A DNA stretch of 64,000 nt. Origin: Hungatella sp. UBA5385 (GTDB taxonomy: Bacteria > Bacillota > Clostridia > Lachnospirales > Lachnospiraceae). The notes beneath the pieces were generated by a model. It had not been told where the DNA came from, ran no database searches, and saw only the letters and a list, made by a program, of their open reading frames with translations. This document shows positions 63,574 to 64,000 of this stretch, in pieces. The stretch lies in contig DHOR01000047.1 in NCBI GenBank assembly GCA_002409995.1, positions 81,645-145,644 on the forward strand, in the 5' to 3' direction. The first letter of the stretch is position 1. Each line of letters begins with the position of its first letter. The position numbers were made by a program, and so were the translations under genes.

Positions 63574-64000
63574 TTATTCCACCCTCTTTAATACTTTAAT
63601 TTTATGAGGGGGCAGGGCAAATAATGCTTCCATGGCACCGGAAATTTCAGCTTTTACTGTTGGACTTCCTCCACCCTGTGCACTTATGATGATTCCTTCA
63701 ATCTCAGGACGTATTTCTTTCTCCACAATGGGAGCTGTATTTTCGCCTGAACCGGTAAGTATGGTGCTCTCCTGCTGCTCTGCATTGGTAATTTTCCGGG
63801 TTCCTCCTGAGCTGTCCTGTTCTTCCGTAGAAGAATCTGTTGTATTTCTGTCAACCCGCAGCACCTTTTCTTCCGAGGACTTCAGCACGATCATCACATC
63901 AACCGTCCCCACTCCATCCACTGTTTTTAATATCCGCTTGACCCGGGCTTCCAGTTCTTCCTCATAGGACTGATTTGCCTTGGCTGCTGCCGGTACAGCC
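63574..64000 (-). CDS. spoIIIAG: Stage III sporulation protein AG (5' end off window)
   Basis: Open frame from the window edge to the stop at 63574 gives 141 visible codons, beginning AVPAAAKANQSYEEELEARV. The SpoIIIAG ring domain is seen in LKTVDGVGTVDVMIVLKSSE and the closing IEGIIISAQGGGSPTVKAEI then SGAMEALFALPPHKIKVLK. It forms the large outer ring of the mother cell-forespore channel with SpoIIIAH, which follows 16 bp later. The N-terminus and membrane helix are outside the window. Confidence 0.94.
   Translation of the reverse strand, partial: AVPAAAKANQSYEEELEARVKRILKTVDGVGTVDVMIVLKSSEEKVLRVDRNTTDSSTEEQDSSGGTRKITNAEQQESTILTGSGENTAPIVEKEIRPEIEGIIISAQGGGSPTVKAEISGAMEALFALPPHKIKVLKRVE

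Overview
The window looks like the chromosome of an anaerobic, spore-forming Clostridia member, most likely Lachnospiraceae. It is AT-rich, uses strong GGAGG ribosome sites, carries spoIIIAG/spoIIIAH, and holds dense arrays of sugar importers with YesM/YesN-type two-component systems. Genus is inferred from gene content, not measured.

Layout. (1) 1-2.7 kb: the end of a PTS operon (fructose-type EIIB, EIIA and a PRD/BglG-type regulator). (2) 3-11.7 kb: a conserved housekeeping operon on the minus strand, nusB-xseA-xseB-ispA-dxs-tlyA-nadK-argR-recN. (3) 11.8-16.8 kb: two NAD-dependent dehydrogenases, a frameshifted PTS EIIC, a GNAT relic and an AraC/GyrI pair. (4) 16.8-34.3 kb: two sugar ABC operons (binding protein, two permeases, GH43 enzyme), each facing its own YesM/YesN pair, with grpB and a tiny very acidic gene between them. 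(5) 34.4-36.8 kb: two small ferredoxin/rubredoxin proteins and a MerR regulator. (6) 36.8-45.6 kb: an unusual operon joining a beta-propeller-like binding protein and sugar-type permeases to a MacA/HlyD-like adaptor and a MacB-core-like membrane protein, opposite an OmpR-type two-component system. (7) 45.7-53.9 kb: an Rbs-type importer with two sugar-phosphate isomerase-like genes, divergent from gntR and a ROK kinase; clear palindromic operators lie in the shared promoter region. (8) 53.9-55.4 kb: decayed mobile/defence genes (IS66, RhuM-like, DUF1016-like). (9) 55.5-62.0 kb: a hydantoin/dihydropyrimidine uptake and hydrolysis operon with a YesM/YesN-like pair. (10) 62.1-64 kb: asp23, spoIIIAH and a partial spoIIIAG.

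Two observations stand out. First, an interspersed repeat of about 122 bp occurs eight times between 13.7 and 26.5 kb, always on the plus strand and always intergenic. Its conserved blocks keep almost exactly fixed spacing, and I do not recognise the family. Second, spoIIIAG-spoIIIAH-asp23 and nusB-xseA-...-recN are normally one neighbourhood in Bacillota. Here they point the same way but are separated by about 50 kb of accessory catabolic genes, so the block from about 11.75 to 62.1 kb looks like an accessory island placed between asp23 and nusB.

The three MalFG-type importers carry no ATPase of their own and probably share an MsmX-like ATPase encoded elsewhere. Regulation is largely local: nearly every catabolic block has its own sensor or repressor.
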